Positions 9,595 to 18,064 of a stretch of DNA of 63,327 nt are shown here, piece after piece. Below the pieces are notes generated by a model. It was not told the DNA's origin and ran no database searches. It saw only the letters and a program-made list of their open reading frames with translations. A program made the position numbers and the translations under genes. Source of the stretch: JABSOG01 sp041583135 (GTDB taxonomy: Bacteria > Pseudomonadota > Gammaproteobacteria > Enterobacterales > Alteromonadaceae); NCBI GenBank assembly GCA_041583135.1, contig JBFHGJ010000020.1, positions 1-63,327 on the forward strand, in the 5' to 3' direction. Position 1 is the stretch's first letter, and every line of letters starts with the position of its first letter.

Positions 9595-9727
9595 CCTATA
9601 TGTGATCCTCCGCCATCCATGGCGCTGCACCCATAAATGGGCGCACTACATTTTAGGTCGGTTTGAGCATGGAAAAGAAAATCCGTCCCCACGTTTTGGG
9701 TGTTGCAAGAAGTGTGCACGGAGTTAC

Positions 9728-10225
9728 TTATGCTCGATTAACCACCTTCGCCATCAAATACACATCGGCGTATTGACCATTGCGAAAAGCATAGTTTTTT
9801 GCGGTGCCTTCGAGCACAAAGCCATGTTTTTCATAGAGTTTACGTGCTGCTTCGTTATCGACGTACACTTCAAGCTCCAAACGGCTGACAGCGAGCCAAT
9901 TGATGGCTAAATCAAGGGCGGCTGCCAGTAGCGTCGAGCCTACGCCTTTGCCTTGATATTGTTCAAGTACGCCCATGCCAAGGTTGGCGACGTGCTTGCG
10001 TCTTGGGCTTGAGCACACGGCTAAACCGAGTTGGCCAACAATCTGGCCTTCTACTTCGGCGACGAGACTGTAATGGTCTTTGTCGGCTTTGGCCATGCGC
10101 TCTTGCCAAATCGCATCACTCGGGTAAGGGTGTTGCAATGTGCCGCTGTAACATGATGGCTGGGCATAAATGGCCTTAACCGCAGCAAAATCCTGCGGTT
10201 CACTGTGACGAATGGTGATCTCCAT
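9728..10225 (-). CDS. GNAT family N-acetyltransferase
   Basis: The 165-residue protein has the GNAT fold signature: the acetyl-CoA loop appears as QYQGKGVGSTLL, followed by the strand LELEVYVDNEAARKLYEKHG. It resembles the PhnO/RimI-like group that acetylates small amines or protein N-termini, but the substrate cannot be read from sequence. An AAGGAG site lies 6 bp before the ATG. It follows a second GNAT gene by 26 bp in the same direction, so the two probably share a transcript. Confidence 0.85.
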   Translation of the reverse strand: MEITIRHSEPQDFAAVKAIYAQPSCYSGTLQHPYPSDAIWQERMAKADKDHYSLVAEVEGQIVGQLGLAVCSSPRRKHVANLGMGVLEQYQGKGVGSTLLAAALDLAINWLAVSRLELEVYVDNEAARKLYEKHGFVLEGTAKNYAFRNGQYADVYLMAKVVNRA

Positions 10226-10251
10226 ATTCAGCTCCTTCCTATTTCTCTACA

Positions 10252-10737
10252 CTATTTTAATGGCTTTTCCCAGAACATGGCTTTGCCCATGGCTGGGTCC
10301 AATTCGTAGCCTTCGAAGCCGAATTTGGCATAGGCATTTTTGGCCGGGTGGTTCCCTTCGAGCACTTCTAAGGTTATCTTGCAGCAGCCTCTTTCACGGG
10401 CTATTTCTTCAACCTTGTCCATTAATTTCATCGACAGACCAAGACCACGAAAATCAGCTAAAACAGCGATATCGTGAATATTCATCAATGGTTTGCATTT
10501 GAACGTCGAGAAACCTTGAATGCAGTTGGTCAGTCCGGCCGGTTTACCATCGACATAGCAGATCAATGAAAAGGCATTGGGGACTTGGGCCAGCTCAGCG
10601 GCGAGATTGGCGCGAACGTGAGCGCTTAGCGGCTCTGCACCACCCATGGGATCTTCGGCGTAGGCATTGAGCAGCATGGCCAAATCTTCTGCTTGTTTCG
10701 GGTCATGATAATCGACAACAACGACTTCTGTGCTCAC
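10252..10737 (-). CDS. GNAT family N-acetyltransferase
   Basis: This 161-residue protein carries the GNAT acetyl-CoA motif as ADFRGLGLSMKLM, followed by KITLEVLEGNHPAKNAYAKF. It begins with GTG behind an AAAAGGAG site; no better start is visible. The substrate is unknown. It precedes another GNAT gene and follows the tetR-type gene at a distance of 46 bp, all on the minus strand. Confidence 0.85.
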   Translation of the reverse strand: MSTEVVVVDYHDPKQAEDLAMLLNAYAEDPMGGAEPLSAHVRANLAAELAQVPNAFSLICYVDGKPAGLTNCIQGFSTFKCKPLMNIHDIAVLADFRGLGLSMKLMDKVEEIARERGCCKITLEVLEGNHPAKNAYAKFGFEGYELDPAMGKAMFWEKPLK

Positions 10738-10783
10738 AAAAATACTCCTTTTGCTTAGGGGTTAGGGATGAATAAAATGCTTG

Positions 10784-11401
10784 TTAGACGGTTTTGAGGC
10801 CGCGAACATAGTCACAAAGGGCTTCGGTTAACTTGCTGAACAGGTCGATATCCTGCATACATTTGGCTGCGCCGATAATGCCCTGTAGCGAACTGACGAT
10901 AAAAATGGCGATGATGTGCGGTTCGATGTCTTGTCTGACTTGCGCTTTGGCTTGGCCTCGGGTTAAGGCCGCAGCAATGGCGTCGGTCCAAGCATCGTAT
11001 ATTTTCTCCAGGCGTTCTTTAAAGCCTTCGTCCAATCCTGCCATTTCCTGCGAAACATTGTTCAGTGGACAGCCCAGCGCCATCAATTCCGGCTTGTGCT
11101 TTAGATGTGTGACATGCTCATGCAAGATGGCGATAATGGTGTTGATTGGGTCATCACACTCACTCAGTGGCGCAACCCATTGCTGCTCAATCTGACCGAG
11201 CAATAGCTCGTCTACAACGGCATAACCTAAAGATTGTTTGTTGGAAAAATGATGGTATAACGCGCCTTTGGCAAGACCGGTAGAGGAGAGGATCTGATCG
11301 ACACGCATACCCTGAAAACCGTTACGATACATTAGATCGAAAGTGGCATTTAAAATACGTTCACGGGTTTGTTCTGCGTTACGCTCTGCGACCACTGGCA
11401 T
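10784..11401 (-). CDS. TetR family transcriptional regulator
   Basis: The 205-residue protein has an N-terminal TetR helix-turn-helix (residues about 10-55, with GLAKGALYHHFSNKQ) and a C-terminal ligand domain of the type found in YxaF/NemR-like regulators. It is probably the repressor of the RND exporter gene upstream, whose promoter region holds two ACAGACC-type palindromes typical of this TetR group. The ligand is unknown. It lies in the same direction as, and downstream of, the exporter and LolA-like genes, separated by 135 bp and a hairpin. Confidence 0.88.
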   Translation of the reverse strand: MPVVAERNAEQTRERILNATFDLMYRNGFQGMRVDQILSSTGLAKGALYHHFSNKQSLGYAVVDELLLGQIEQQWVAPLSECDDPINTIIAILHEHVTHLKHKPELMALGCPLNNVSQEMAGLDEGFKERLEKIYDAWTDAIAAALTRGQAKAQVRQDIEPHIIAIFIVSSLQGIIGAAKCMQDIDLFSKLTEALCDYVRGLKTV

Positions 11402-11501
11402 TACCTCTATGGTTGGGCTGTTGATGTCTATCCGTTGCCTGTCAATATAACAAATTCACTGCCGTTTTACTCTATCTTATTTTGTGCTCAATAACTTAAA
11501 T

Positions 11502-11521
11502 GCCGAGCACTAAGGCTCGGC
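11502..11521 (-). terminator. Hairpin after the LolA-like gene
   Basis: A perfect 7-bp GC-rich stem (GCCGAGC/GCTCGGC) with a 6-base loop lies 15 bp after the stop of the LolA-like gene. The trailing T content on the minus strand is weak (ATTTAAG), so it may be only a partial terminator or an RNA-stabilising hairpin. Confidence 0.5.
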
Positions 11522-11536
11522 GTAGAAGTTGAGTCT

Positions 11537-12331
11537 CTAGCGCGTGCGCTTGAGTCCTGACTTAGAAAACTCATGCTCATTGAGGCCAACCTTGAACTGA
11601 AAGTTATGCCATTTCAACTCGGTGGACTTACCGGTTTGGTGATTGACCATGGTCATCAAATCAGGCCGCCAGTAGGTGTCCAAATAGCGCTGATAATGGC
11701 TTGATGTCAGGGTTTTAAGCAGCTCACCTTTGCGGTCATAAAATTCAATCTTATGGGCGCGAAGTTCTTTTTTGTCGAGCCACACCAGCTGATATTGGTA
11801 ACCTGAGTTTTTGTAGTTCGGCACATATTTGACTAGGTAGCTGTCAAGGCCGTTAACTGTTTCCTCTTTTAAAAAACGATAGTCGTACTTTTCTACTTCA
11901 AACGAAGAAAGGTCTTCAAAAGCAAATTCGCTGCCCATAAATGGGCCTGATTTGTTGGCTGACGAAATACGCTTCACCCGCTTTAGCGCCGGTAAGTACA
12001 GCCATTGTTCATCCGGGGTGACCGCGTGTGAGTAGGACAAAAATGCGGTGCCTTTGACATCACGGGGATGATCAAATACCGTCAGGCTTTTGTCGCCATC
12101 TCCAGTCATCTCCAATGACTTGATGCGTATTTTTCTAACGCTGGTATCTCCTTGTTTGTTTTTCAAAATCATTTCCATGTCGGCGGTGGCATCGCCCCAA
12201 CCAAAGTCTCGTAGTTTGGCCTCTTTGGCAATGGCCAGCCCCTTGGCTTGCTCATCCATATTGGGCGTGGCAGCACTCATGCCACTAAGCAGTGACAGGC
12301 TCAGTACGGTCAGTTGTATCAGTCGCTTCAT
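11537..12331 (-). CDS. Periplasmic LolA-like outer membrane lipoprotein-sorting family protein
   Basis: The 264-residue protein has a signal peptide (MKRLIQLTVLSLSLLSGMSA) and matches the LolA-like family usually paired with RND exporters. Typical stretches are VFDHPRDVKGTAFLSYSH, WLYLPALKRVKRISS and GPFMGSEFAFEDL. These proteins have the LolA half-barrel fold and may carry a lipid or lipid-like substrate between the exporter and the outer membrane. It overlaps the 3' end of the RND gene by 47 bp, which indicates translational coupling, and has an AAGGA ribosome site. Confidence 0.85.
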   Translation of the reverse strand: MKRLIQLTVLSLSLLSGMSAATPNMDEQAKGLAIAKEAKLRDFGWGDATADMEMILKNKQGDTSVRKIRIKSLEMTGDGDKSLTVFDHPRDVKGTAFLSYSHAVTPDEQWLYLPALKRVKRISSANKSGPFMGSEFAFEDLSSFEVEKYDYRFLKEETVNGLDSYLVKYVPNYKNSGYQYQLVWLDKKELRAHKIEFYDRKGELLKTLTSSHYQRYLDTYWRPDLMTMVNHQTGKSTELKWHNFQFKVGLNEHEFSKSGLKRTR

Positions 12332-14609
12332 CTTTGCGTCCTTCTAGTTGCAGTAAAAGTGGTGGTAATAAAAAGAAATCAACGATAAGTGCCGTGGCGA
12401 TGGTCAACGCGGTCAACAGACCCATATCGGCATTCATGCTAAAGCTCGACAGCGCCAAGACGGCAAAGCCGGCCACCAGTACAATGGTGGTGACGAGCAG
12501 CGCATTGCCGACATTTTTAAAGGCATACTGCACCGCTTCGGCGGCATTGAGCGATTTTTCACGACGGGCGCGCATGTACTTACTCAAAAAGTGCACCGTA
12601 TCATCGACGACAATACCTAAAGTCATACCGGCAACGATAGATACCGACATCCCGACTTGCGCCACCATCAAGCCCCAAAGACCAAAGCCTACCCCAGCAG
12701 GAATGAGGTTAGGCACTAGGCTTATCAGGCCCATTTTGGTCGAGCGTAGGGCAAACACTAAGATGAAGGAGATCAGGATCAATGCTAAAACGGCGCCACC
12801 GGTCAGGCTTTTGGCATTACGCTCGCCAATGTGTGAGAACATCAAAGTTGCACTGGCGACATCAAACTTATAGCCTTTGGCGTTGATCTCAAGCCATTTA
12901 TTGAGCTTTTGTTCGAGTGCCAACATCTGCTGGGTAGACAATGCTTTAAGCGACATGGTGACACGGGTTGATGACTTGGCGACATCAATCTGGTTGTTCA
13001 AATCAAGGCCATAAGGCAAAGACATTTCATAGAGCAGCAGATATTGCGCAGCCAGCTCTCTGTTTTGCGGCAGCTTATACCAGCTAGGATCATCACCATG
13101 CATGTTCTTATTTAATCGAGTCATGATGTCAGTCAGTGAGTTGACGTGTAGTACCTCATCAAGGCTTTTGGCATAACTGACAAAGCCCTCAAGGGTTTGC
13201 AAAAACACCGGTTCGTTGATGCCGTTGTCACTACCGGTTTTGAGTGAGTATTCAATGGTATAGGGGCCAATCAAATGTTTTGCTGCGTAGTCGGTGTCGG
13301 CTCTAAAGGCGACGCTGGCGTCGAAGTATTTGACGAATTCATCATTGATTTCATTGCGTGGAATAAACATGACTGCGGCGATGGTGAGCGCCGCCATGCC
13401 CCACAACAATTTGCGATGATGACCAATCACAAATTGACTGAGTTTGTCCATTTTACGGTTATGACTTGGTTCAATGGGTTTGACTTTGATCGGCAGCATT
13501 ACCGCAAGGGCCGGCAACAAGGTTACGCTTAAAACAAATGCGGCGGCAACACCTGTGGCAACGATATTGCCTAAATGAGCCAGCGGCGGCACCTCAGAGA
13601 AGTTCATCGTTAAAAAGCCGATGATGGTGGTCACTGAAGTGAGAAAAATCGGCTGCATGTTGACGCGCAGGCTTTCAACCATGGCATCTTGTTTATTCAT
13701 GCCGTGTCGCATTGAGTTGATGTAGCTCACCAGAAGATGCACCGCATCGGCAACGGCCATGGTCAAAATAATGGTGGGGGCGGAGGCGGTAGGAGCGGTA
13801 AGCTTTAAACCCGCCCAGCCAAATAGACCCATACCGACGAGAATGGACATAAAGATCACGGCGACAGATATCACTGTTGCGCTGACACTACGTAGCAATA
13901 GTCCCAAGACCACCACAACGACTAAAAACATCAGCGGCACTAAGGAGGCCATGTCTTTTTGCGAGCTTTCGCCAAAGGCATTGTTAAGCATTTGCACGCC
14001 GGTCAGGCCAACTGCAAGGTTCGGATCTCGCTGCTGTAGCTGCGCGGCGAGGTCGCGAATAAAGCTGACAACCTCGGGTACTTCAGACAATGATTTGCCC
14101 GGCAGCTGAGTTGTAATATTGACTGCGGTAACCGTTGCCTCATGGTTGATTAAACGATTAACCAGCAAAGGCTCATTGATGGCGATATCTTGTAAGGTGT
14201 TTAGGTCTTGGCTGGTGTATTGGTCAACTTTACCGACCAAATCGGCAACCTCTAGGTCATCTTCAATGGCTTTGGTGTGTTGAAAGTTGGTGACAGAATC
14301 GACGCGAGTGGAATAGGGGGTTTGCCACGCCTGCTCGGTGAGCCATTGTAGCTGTATCAAAGTATCACGGCTAAACACTTTGCCGTCTTTTGGCGTGATC
14401 ACCATCAACACATTATCGGATTTGTCGTAGGTGTTTTGCATGTTTTCAAACGCCTGCAACTGAGGATTGTCACTGGCGAAAAAGGCGCGGTAGTCGGTGG
14501 TAAAGGCAAGGTACTGACCGCCGCTGGCGGCAAGACCAACCCAGACAAGGGTTAACAGTAGCACCAAGTAGCGCCAGCGTATGACTGCCTTGGCAAATTG
14601 AGTCACCAT
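12285..14609 (-). CDS. RND superfamily (MMPL-type) exporter
   Basis: The 774-residue inner-membrane protein has the RND layout of two repeats, each with one membrane helix, a large periplasmic loop, then five more helices. The conserved loops GMTLGIVVDDTVHFLSKY and TMAVADAVHLLVSY mark helix 4 regions of the two halves. It belongs to the short single-subunit RND group related to hopanoid/lipid exporters (MMPL), not to the AcrB drug pumps. With the LolA-like partner it probably exports a lipid or hydrophobic compound. An operator pair for a TetR repressor lies just upstream. Confidence 0.88.
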   Translation of the reverse strand: MVTQFAKAVIRWRYLVLLLTLVWVGLAASGGQYLAFTTDYRAFFASDNPQLQAFENMQNTYDKSDNVLMVITPKDGKVFSRDTLIQLQWLTEQAWQTPYSTRVDSVTNFQHTKAIEDDLEVADLVGKVDQYTSQDLNTLQDIAINEPLLVNRLINHEATVTAVNITTQLPGKSLSEVPEVVSFIRDLAAQLQQRDPNLAVGLTGVQMLNNAFGESSQKDMASLVPLMFLVVVVVLGLLLRSVSATVISVAVIFMSILVGMGLFGWAGLKLTAPTASAPTIILTMAVADAVHLLVSYINSMRHGMNKQDAMVESLRVNMQPIFLTSVTTIIGFLTMNFSEVPPLAHLGNIVATGVAAAFVLSVTLLPALAVMLPIKVKPIEPSHNRKMDKLSQFVIGHHRKLLWGMAALTIAAVMFIPRNEINDEFVKYFDASVAFRADTDYAAKHLIGPYTIEYSLKTGSDNGINEPVFLQTLEGFVSYAKSLDEVLHVNSLTDIMTRLNKNMHGDDPSWYKLPQNRELAAQYLLLYEMSLPYGLDLNNQIDVAKSSTRVTMSLKALSTQQMLALEQKLNKWLEINAKGYKFDVASATLMFSHIGERNAKSLTGGAVLALILISFILVFALRSTKMGLISLVPNLIPAGVGFGLWGLMVAQVGMSVSIVAGMTLGIVVDDTVHFLSKYMRARREKSLNAAEAVQYAFKNVGNALLVTTIVLVAGFAVLALSSFSMNADMGLLTALTIATALIVDFFLLPPLLLQLEGRKDEATDTTDRTEPVTA

Positions 14610-14643
14610 GAATTCTCTCCATCAAATATAGTCATTCTAATTA

Positions 14644-14661
14644 ACAGACCAACCGGTCTGT
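14644..14661. promoter_or_regulatory. TetR-type operator 1
   Basis: ACAGACCAACCGGTCTGT is an 18-bp site with 7-bp half-sites ACAGACC/GGTCTGT around four bases. It sits 35 bp upstream of the RND gene start. This form is typical of TetR regulators of the YxaF/NemR group. Confidence 0.75.
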
Positions 14662-14677
14662 TTGAGTGAATTAAACA

Positions 14678-14695
14678 ACAGACCAACTAGTCTGT
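14678..14695. promoter_or_regulatory. TetR-type operator 2
   Basis: ACAGACCAACTAGTCTGT repeats operator 1 with two changes, centred 34 bp away. The spacing is slightly over three helical turns, which would allow two dimers to bind on the same face. Confidence 0.72.
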
Positions 14696-14742
14696 CAAAC
14701 TCTTTTTGCATAAAACTTCACCATTAGTGGTTAAATCTTATG

Positions 14743-14784
14743 TTGACATATGAAAAAACATATATATGATTTTCCATATGTCAA
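14743..14784 (+). promoter_or_regulatory. ArsR-type operator overlapping a sigma-70 promoter
   Basis: A perfect 10-bp inverted repeat, TTGACATATG at 14743-14752 and CATATGTCAA at 14775-14784, spans the arsR promoter. Its left arm supplies a consensus -35 (TTGACA), and TATGAT at 14765-14770 is a good -10 with 16 bp between. Bound ArsR would block RNA polymerase until arsenite releases it. Confidence 0.75.
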
Positions 14785-14794
14785 AGGAGGCCAT

Positions 14795-15130
14795 ATGTTT
14801 TCACCCTTAGTATTTTTTAAGTGTCTGGCTGAGGACACTCGGCTTAAGTCGTTGCTGCTTATCTGTCAAAAGCAGGAGTTGTGTGTGTGTGACTTACAAG
14901 TGGCGCTTGAGTTGAGCCAACCTAAGGTATCGCGTCATCTTGCCGAGTTGAGAAAGTGTGAATTACTTGTTGATGAGCGCCGCGGTAAATGGGTTTATTA
15001 TCGGCTTAATCCAGCGCTACCGGATTGGGCGCTGGAAACGTTACAGCGTACGGCAAGTCAGAATGCCGATTACCTGAGTGATTGTGTACAAAGGCTGTCC
15101 ACAAGTTGCGTCAACTCATGTGAGCCGTAA
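14795..15130 (+). CDS. arsR: ArsR family arsenite-responsive repressor
   Basis: The 111-residue winged-helix repressor carries the ArsR metal-binding motif ELCVCDL, in which two cysteines bind arsenite, and the recognition helix QPKVSRHLAELRK. The ATG at 14795 has a strong AAAGGAGG site 5 bp upstream; an earlier ATG at 14750 lies within the promoter and is not used. Two more cysteines near the C-terminus (SCVNSC) may join the site. It is the first gene of arsR-arsC-arsH-acr3. Confidence 0.93.
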   Translation: MFSPLVFFKCLAEDTRLKSLLLICQKQELCVCDLQVALELSQPKVSRHLAELRKCELLVDERRGKWVYYRLNPALPDWALETLQRTASQNADYLSDCVQRLSTSCVNSCEP

Positions 15131-15132
15131 AA

Positions 15133-15600
15133 ATGAAAGTTCTTTATCTTTGCACCCATAATCGCTGCCGCAGCATCTTATCTGAAGCAATCACCAACCA
15201 TTATGGCGGAGGCCGTATTACCGCACGAAGTGCTGGAAGCCACCCTAGCGGCGAGGTGCATCCTTTGTCTTTGCGCTATCTTGCTGAGTCTGGTATCCCG
15301 ACGCAAGGGCTTAAAAGTCAGGCGTGGGATGAGCTAAAGGATTTTGCGCCGGATATCGTGATAACCGTGTGTAATTCTGCGGCTGGTGAAAGTTGTCCAT
15401 TGTGGTTTGGTCATGCATTGAAACTTCATTGGGGATTGGCGGATCCTTCGGCGTTTTCAGGCTCGGCCTTAGAGGTGGACGAGGCTTTTCGCCATACTAT
15501 TGCAATCATCAAAGAACGACTAGAGGTGTTGAAGGCGCTGTGTGAGCTGGATAAATCTCTGTGGTCAGAATACTTGAAAAACCAGGAGGTCAGTGTATGA
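15133..15600 (+). CDS. arsC: Thioredoxin-coupled arsenate reductase, low-MW phosphatase fold
   Basis: The enzyme reduces arsenate to arsenite using a cysteine relay. The 155-residue protein has the phosphatase loop C7-THNRC-R13 and the two resolving cysteines C80 and C88 (VCNSAAGESC) expected of the thioredoxin-linked ArsC of the Staphylococcus/Bacillus type. It starts 2 bp after arsR stops, and its stop overlaps the start of arsH. Confidence 0.9.
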   Translation: MKVLYLCTHNRCRSILSEAITNHYGGGRITARSAGSHPSGEVHPLSLRYLAESGIPTQGLKSQAWDELKDFAPDIVITVCNSAAGESCPLWFGHALKLHWGLADPSAFSGSALEVDEAFRHTIAIIKERLEVLKALCELDKSLWSEYLKNQEVSV

Positions 15601-16316
15601 ACCCTATCGATATGTCTTTGCCTAACTTGGATGACACTCAGTTTCGCGTGCCTTCTAGTGACAAGTTCAACGGCCAATGTGCAACACATAAGCCGCGCTT
15701 TTTGTTGTTGTATGGTTCATTGCGTAAGCGTTCTTTCAGTCGCTTGGTGGTTGAGGAATGTGCACGTCTACTCACTCATATGGGTGGCGAGGTGCGAATG
15801 TTTAATCCGCAAGGGTTGCCGTTACCTGACAGTGAAGAGGATAGCCATCCCAAGGTACAGGAATTGCGTGAATTGATGACGTGGTCAGAAGGTCAGGTTT
15901 GGTGTTCACCCGAACGTCACGGCTCAATGAGTGGCATCATGAAGGCGCAGATAGACTGGGTCCCTTTGTCGTTGGGATCTGTGCGACCGACTCAAGGTAA
16001 AACGCTGGCGGTGATGCAGGTAGAAGGCGGTTCACAGTCATTTAATGTGGTCAATCAGTTACGTGTGTTGGGCCGCTGGATGCGAATGTTGACAATTCCC
16101 AATCAGTCTTCTGTTGCCAAAGCCTATTTAGAGTTTGATGATAATGGTCGCATGAAACCTTCGCCGTACTATAATCGAATTGTTGATGTGATGGAGGAAC
16201 TGATGAAGTTTACGCTGCTGACTCGTGATCATGGCGATTATCTGGTTGATCGTTATTCGGAGCGGGTAGAAAGCGCCGAGCAACTGGCACAACGTGTCAA
16301 CCAACGTTCTATTTAG
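15597..16316 (+). CDS. arsH: ArsH NADPH-dependent FMN oxidoreductase
   Basis: ArsH oxidises trivalent organoarsenicals to less toxic pentavalent forms. The 239-residue product has the flavodoxin-like FMN loop GSLRKRSFSRLVVEE and the typical SPERHGSMSGIMKAQIDW stretch. The chosen ATG at 15597 overlaps the arsC stop (ATGA) and has an AGGAGG site; this gives the usual family length. Confidence 0.93.
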   Translation: MNPIDMSLPNLDDTQFRVPSSDKFNGQCATHKPRFLLLYGSLRKRSFSRLVVEECARLLTHMGGEVRMFNPQGLPLPDSEEDSHPKVQELRELMTWSEGQVWCSPERHGSMSGIMKAQIDWVPLSLGSVRPTQGKTLAVMQVEGGSQSFNVVNQLRVLGRWMRMLTIPNQSSVAKAYLEFDDNGRMKPSPYYNRIVDVMEELMKFTLLTRDHGDYLVDRYSERVESAEQLAQRVNQRSI

Positions 16317-16325
16317 GGGGATACA

Positions 16326-17351
16326 ATGGGATTATTCGAGCGTTACTTATCACTTTGGGTTGCTTTGTGTATCGGCGCAGGTGTCTTGCTGGGCAATTTG
16401 GTGCCCGATGCTTTTGGCATGATTGCAGCTGTGGAATATGCCCATGTCAACTTGGTGGTGGCGGTGTTAATTTGGCTGATGATTTACCCGATGATGATTC
16501 AAATTGATTTTGCGTCGCTAAAAGATGTCGGCAAAAAGCCGAAAGGGTTGCTGCTGACGTTGGTGGTCAACTGGCTGATCAAACCTTTTACCATGGCGGC
16601 GCTGGGTTGGTTGTTCTTTAAGGGCTTGTTTGCCGATTGGGTGGATCCACAATCGGCCGGTGAGTATATCGCTGGTATGATTTTGCTCGGAGTCGCTCCC
16701 TGTACGGCAATGGTATTTGTTTGGAGTCAATTGACCAAAGGGGATGCCAACTACACCTTAGTGCAGGTTTCTATCAACGACATTATTATGATTTTTGCTT
16801 TTGCCCCTATTTCGGCTTTTTTGTTGGGGGTCAGCGATATTCATGTGCCATGGGAAACGTTATTGTTGTCGGTGGTGCTCTACGTGGTGTTGCCGCTACT
16901 TGCAGGCGCGTTCACTCGTCAGCAGCTGGATAACCGCGACGATCACAGTCGCTTAAATGCCTTTGTTGCAGCGTTAAAGCCTTGGTCCATTATCGGGCTG
17001 TTGGCCACGGTGGTTTTGTTGTTTGGGTTTCAGGCGCAAACCATTTTGAATCAGCCGATGGTTATTGCTCTTATTGCGGTGCCTTTGTTGATCCAGACCT
17101 ACGGTATTTTTGCACTGGCTTACTTTGCTGCCAAGCAGCTCAAACTGCCTCATAATATTGCCGCGCCGGCTTGTATGATAGGGACTTCTAATTTCTTTGA
17201 ACTGGCTGTCGCTGTGGCGATTTCACTATTCGGTTTACATTCAGGTGCAGCCTTGGCGACGGTGGTTGGTGTCTTGGTTGAAGTGCCGGTGATGTTGTCG
17301 TTGGTGTGGTTTGCCAACCACACCCGCCACTGGTTTAAAACCGAGTCATGA
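16326..17351 (+). CDS. ACR3 family arsenite efflux permease
   Basis: The 341-residue protein has about ten membrane helices and the ACR3 signature GVAPCTAMVFVWS with the catalytically important cysteine at 126. It exports the arsenite produced by ArsC, using the proton gradient. It begins 9 bp after arsH behind a GGGGG-rich ribosome site and closes the arsenic operon. Many genomes label such genes arsB or acr3; it is not the unrelated E. coli ArsB type. Confidence 0.92.
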   Translation: MGLFERYLSLWVALCIGAGVLLGNLVPDAFGMIAAVEYAHVNLVVAVLIWLMIYPMMIQIDFASLKDVGKKPKGLLLTLVVNWLIKPFTMAALGWLFFKGLFADWVDPQSAGEYIAGMILLGVAPCTAMVFVWSQLTKGDANYTLVQVSINDIIMIFAFAPISAFLLGVSDIHVPWETLLLSVVLYVVLPLLAGAFTRQQLDNRDDHSRLNAFVAALKPWSIIGLLATVVLLFGFQAQTILNQPMVIALIAVPLLIQTYGIFALAYFAAKQLKLPHNIAAPACMIGTSNFFELAVAVAISLFGLHSGAALATVVGVLVEVPVMLSLVWFANHTRHWFKTES

Positions 17352-17370
17352 TTTGCGCTATGGCTCGGGC

Positions 17371-18063
17371 TTAGCCACAAGGAATGGCAAAATCGACATG
17401 ATAATGCTCGTCGTGCCGTACCCATGACGGTTTAGTGGAAAACTGAATATGGCGTTTAAGGTAGAGGCCATCTGGCGTGTCAAATAACTTCGGCTGAAGC
17501 TTTGGGTCAAAAATGACGCGCCAAATATCGACCTTGTGAGCTAGGGCCGCTTGATGCAATGCTTTGATGTGGGCGGCCATGGCGCTGTAATCAAGGCGAT
17601 ACTTTTCAAACCGGCTATTTTGGTCAAATTCTATCTCGTAGCCAAACTTGTTCAAAGGGTGGGTCGGTAGATGAACTGAGTGGCCGTTTTCATCGAAAAC
17701 TGGCACCATAAAATCCACCGATAAACCATTTTGATGGGTTTTATGAGGTTTGAACGGGCCACCCTCGGCAAACCCGGTTTCGCCATACTTAAACACCTTC
17801 TTTGGCATGATTTTATATAGCTCGGCATAGGCATCCAGTATGATTTTAGCCGTAGTGCTATGGACATAGGTGCGTCCTAACAGCCCACCCAAGGTGCTAT
17901 AAGATTCGAAGTTATCGCCCGAGCCGGGCAGTTTCACTGCATGTTCAAGGTGGCCTTTTTTAGTGGTGCCGAAGCATTGGCTGAGGTCTGTTGATTGCTC
18001 GGCGCGAGCGGTCCCAATAACACTCAACATTGCGAATATAAAAATCCCCCGGCATCGGTTCAA
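17371..18063 (-). CDS. mepA: Penicillin-insensitive murein endopeptidase, M74 (MepA-like)
   Basis: The 230-residue product has a signal peptide ending near ARA and the two metal-binding motifs of the LAS/M74 group: HKTHQNGLSVDF and HDEHYHVDF. MepA-type enzymes cut D-Ala to diaminopimelate cross-links in the periplasm. The start is TTG at 18063 behind an AAGGAG site, only one base after the stop of the sortase-system histidine kinase, so translation is probably coupled. This places a wall-cutting enzyme in the same transcript as the sortase regulators. Confidence 0.85.
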   Translation of the reverse strand: MNRCRGIFIFAMLSVIGTARAEQSTDLSQCFGTTKKGHLEHAVKLPGSGDNFESYSTLGGLLGRTYVHSTTAKIILDAYAELYKIMPKKVFKYGETGFAEGGPFKPHKTHQNGLSVDFMVPVFDENGHSVHLPTHPLNKFGYEIEFDQNSRFEKYRLDYSAMAAHIKALHQAALAHKVDIWRVIFDPKLQPKLFDTPDGLYLKRHIQFSTKPSWVRHDEHYHVDFAIPCG

Positions 18064-18064
18064 A

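Noticed and set aside
9382..9636. Open frame of 84 codons in the secA-like fragment
   Set aside because: It is the internal fragment of secA with changed conserved residues and a foreign tail, so it is a pseudogene rather than a gene.
14750..14794. Longer arsR start at the ATG of 14750
   Set aside because: That ATG lies within the promoter and operator; the ATG at 14795 has an AAAGGAGG site and gives the family length.
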